Source: an uncultured Clostridia bacterium
GTDB taxonomy: Bacteria > Bacillota > Clostridia > Oscillospirales > Oscillospiraceae
NCBI GenBank assembly: GCA_947169005.1
Contig: CAMVOG010000114.1
Span: forward strand, 1-7,533
Direction: 5' to 3'
DNA: 7,533 bases
The notes below the pieces were generated by a model. That model was not told where the DNA came from and made no database searches. It saw only the letters and a list, made by a program, of their open reading frames with translations. This document shows, piece after piece, positions 6,164 to 7,533 of this stretch. Positions within the stretch are counted from its first letter, which is position 1; every line of letters starts with the position of its first letter. The position numbers and the translations under genes are program-made.

Positions 6164-6826
6164 GTGTTTGAAGGCTTCTCTGACGAAACCATTGATTTCC
6201 TCTGGGACCTGCGCTTCAATAATGAGCGGCCCTGGTTCAACGCCCATAAGGAGACTTACCAGCGCACGCTGTGGGAGCCCTTTCGCGCCTTGGCCGGGGA
6301 GGTTTACGACGCCTTCACCGCCGCTCATCCAAAGGAACTGCTGAATCTGCGGGTCAGCCGCATTTACCGGGACGCCCGCCGCCTCTTCGGCCGGGGGCCC
6401 TACAAGGACCACCTGTGGTTTTCCATCTCCCTGGACCCTCACGAGATGGACGGCCGCCCCGTCTTCTGGTTTGAGCTGAATCCCGAGCGCTACCTCTTCG
6501 GCCTGGGGGCCTATTCCCCCCACCCCGAGCTGATGGAGCGCTTTCGGCAGGAGCTGGACGGCAGGCCCCGGTCCTTCGTGACCCTGGCGAATCGGCTGGC
6601 GCGGCAGGAGCGCTTCACCCTGGGCGGGGAGGAGTACGCCCGCAAAAAGGGCGAGGCCAGGCCTCCGCTGGACGCCTGGTACAACCGCCGGAATATTGAC
6701 ATTTTCTGCTCCCGGGAGCCGGACGCCCTGCTGAAAAGCCCGGCCCTCAAGGATGAAGTATTGGAGGGCTTTGAGTTCCTCTATCCCTATTACAGTTATT
6801 TTTCCCGCTTGGCGGACAGGATTTAA
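6164..6826 (+). CDS. DUF2461 family protein
   Basis: Encodes 220 residues from GTG 6164, preceded by AGAGGG with 7 bases of spacing; this start gives the normal family opening (FEGFSDETIDFLWDLRFNN). The length is typical of DUF2461 (TIGR02453-type). Conserved parts seen: NNERPWFNAHKE at 19-30, RIYRDARRLFGRGPYKDH at 66-83, and a central WFSISL strand. No signal peptide or membrane segment is visible, so it is likely cytosolic. The biochemical role of the family is not established, and I assign none. It sits 4 bases after ktrA and 22 bases before asnS, so it is probably translated from the same transcript, but nothing in the sequence ties it to potassium transport or to tRNA charging. Confidence 0.88.
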   Translation: MFEGFSDETIDFLWDLRFNNERPWFNAHKETYQRTLWEPFRALAGEVYDAFTAAHPKELLNLRVSRIYRDARRLFGRGPYKDHLWFSISLDPHEMDGRPVFWFELNPERYLFGLGAYSPHPELMERFRQELDGRPRSFVTLANRLARQERFTLGGEEYARKKGEARPPLDAWYNRRNIDIFCSREPDALLKSPALKDEVLEGFEFLYPYYSYFSRLADRI

Positions 6827-6831
6827 CAAGC

Positions 6832-6839
6832 AAGGAGAG
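6832..6839 (+). promoter_or_regulatory. Ribosome binding site of asnS
   Basis: AAGGAGAG lies 9 bases before ATG 6849. Only 22 bases separate the upstream stop from this start, so there is no room for a T-box leader or a separate promoter in the gap. Confidence 0.7.
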
Positions 6840-6848
6840 AATCAAACA

Positions 6849-7533
6849 ATGGAACGTACCATGATCCGGGACATTTACGCCGCCGAGGAGCTTTTCGGCG
6901 GCAAGACCATTACCGTGGGCGGCTGGGCCCGCAGCATCCGGGACAGCAAGGCCTTCGGCTTCATCGACCTGAACGACGGAAGCTGCTTCAAGAATCTCCA
7001 GGTGGTCTTCGAGCGGGAGAAGCTCGAGAACTATGACGAGATCGCCAAACAGAATATCGGGGCCGCCGTGGTGGTGACGGGTGTGCTGACGCTGACCCCC
7101 GGCTCCAAGCAGCCCTTTGAGCTGAAGGCCGCCGCCATCCGCGTGGAGGGCACCTCCACCCCCGACTACCCCCTGCAGAAGAAGCGCCACACCGTGGAGT
7201 TCCTGCGGGAGCAGGCCTATCTGCGCCCCCGCACGAATCTCTTTTCCGCCGTGTTCCGCGTGCGCAGCGAGGTGGCCTTCGCCATCCACAGCTTTTTCCA
7301 TGAGCGGGGCTTCGTCTACGTCCATACCCCGCTGATCACGGGCTCCGACGCCGAGGGCGCGGGCGAAATGTTCCGCGTGACCACCATCGACCCCGCCGAT
7401 CCCCCCCGCAAGGAGGACGGCAGCATCGACTGGAGCCAGGACTTCTTCGGCCGCAGCACCAACCTCACCGTTTCCGGCCAGCTGGAGGGCGAGACCTACG
7501 CCATGGCCTTCGGCAATATCTATACCTTCGGCC
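6849..7533 (+). CDS. asnS: Asparaginyl-tRNA synthetase, 3' end missing
   Basis: Partial gene: open from ATG 6849 to the right edge, giving 228 complete codons of an enzyme normally about 460 residues long. It charges tRNA-Asn with asparagine using ATP, in the cytosol. Residues about 18-105 form the OB-fold anticodon-binding domain (ITVGGWARSIRDSKAFGFID at 21-40, then NDGSCFKNLQVV). Class II motif 1 is at about 145-175 (FFHERGFVYVHTPLITGSDA), with the invariant proline at Pro161. An AsnS-type insertion around 179-200 (DPADPPRKEDG, then DWSQDFFG) precedes NLTVSGQLEGE. This insertion and the SGQLEGE form separate it from AspRS and LysRS. Motif 2 would begin just past the edge, after YTFG. The start is supported by AAGGAGAG 9 bases upstream. 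It appears to be the last visible gene of the ktrB-ktrA-DUF2461-asnS run. Confidence 0.96.
   Translation, partial: MERTMIRDIYAAEELFGGKTITVGGWARSIRDSKAFGFIDLNDGSCFKNLQVVFEREKLENYDEIAKQNIGAAVVVTGVLTLTPGSKQPFELKAAAIRVEGTSTPDYPLQKKRHTVEFLREQAYLRPRTNLFSAVFRVRSEVAFAIHSFFHERGFVYVHTPLITGSDAEGAGEMFRVTTIDPADPPRKEDGSIDWSQDFFGRSTNLTVSGQLEGETYAMAFGNIYTFG

Noticed and set aside
5122..6240. Longest minus-strand open frame (372 codons) opposite ktrB, ktrA and the DUF2461 start
   Set aside because: Crosses three real genes antisense and shows no recognisable domain.

Overview
The window reads as chromosomal DNA from a GC-rich, low-motility-of-evidence Firmicute, most plausibly a gut Clostridia/Oscillospiraceae-type bacterium. 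The reasons are strong purine-rich Shine-Dalgarno sites, GTG and TTG starts, a YaaO-like PLP decarboxylase, a KtrB/KtrA potassium system and a lipobox-bearing L,D-transpeptidase. The genus is inference; no rRNA or other marker is present. All seven genes lie on the + strand and there is almost no non-coding DNA (largest gap about 110 bases).

Left part (1-2045): the 3' end of an Orn/Lys/Arg decarboxylase-family PLP enzyme is cut by the left edge. It is followed by a short lipoprotein with an L,D-transpeptidase (YkuD-type) domain, which probably acts on peptidoglycan outside the membrane. Middle part (2046-4103): a histidine-phosphatase gene with clearly lower GC and different codon use is followed after 16 bases by a MATE-family efflux transporter. 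The phosphatase looks like an acquired gene, and its 3' junction with the MATE gene is untidy: an early TAG, no obvious ribosome binding site for MATE, and a weak hairpin.

Right part (4086-7533): a near-consensus vegetative promoter (TTGACT, 17 bases, TATAAT) overlaps the last codons of the MATE gene and should start a new transcript. That transcript would carry ktrB (K+ channel-like membrane subunit), ktrA (cytosolic RCK gating subunit), a DUF2461 gene and asnS (asparaginyl-tRNA synthetase, cut by the right edge). Spacings are 11, 4 and 22 bases, so these four genes probably form one operon. KtrB and KtrA would together form a ligand-gated, ion-coupled K+ uptake system.

I found no CRISPR array, insertion sequence, tRNA, rRNA, riboswitch or convincing intrinsic terminator. 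I see no evidence of a new biological system. The points most worth a second look are the strong promoter embedded in the MATE 3' end, and the low-GC phosphatase with its odd 3' junction.
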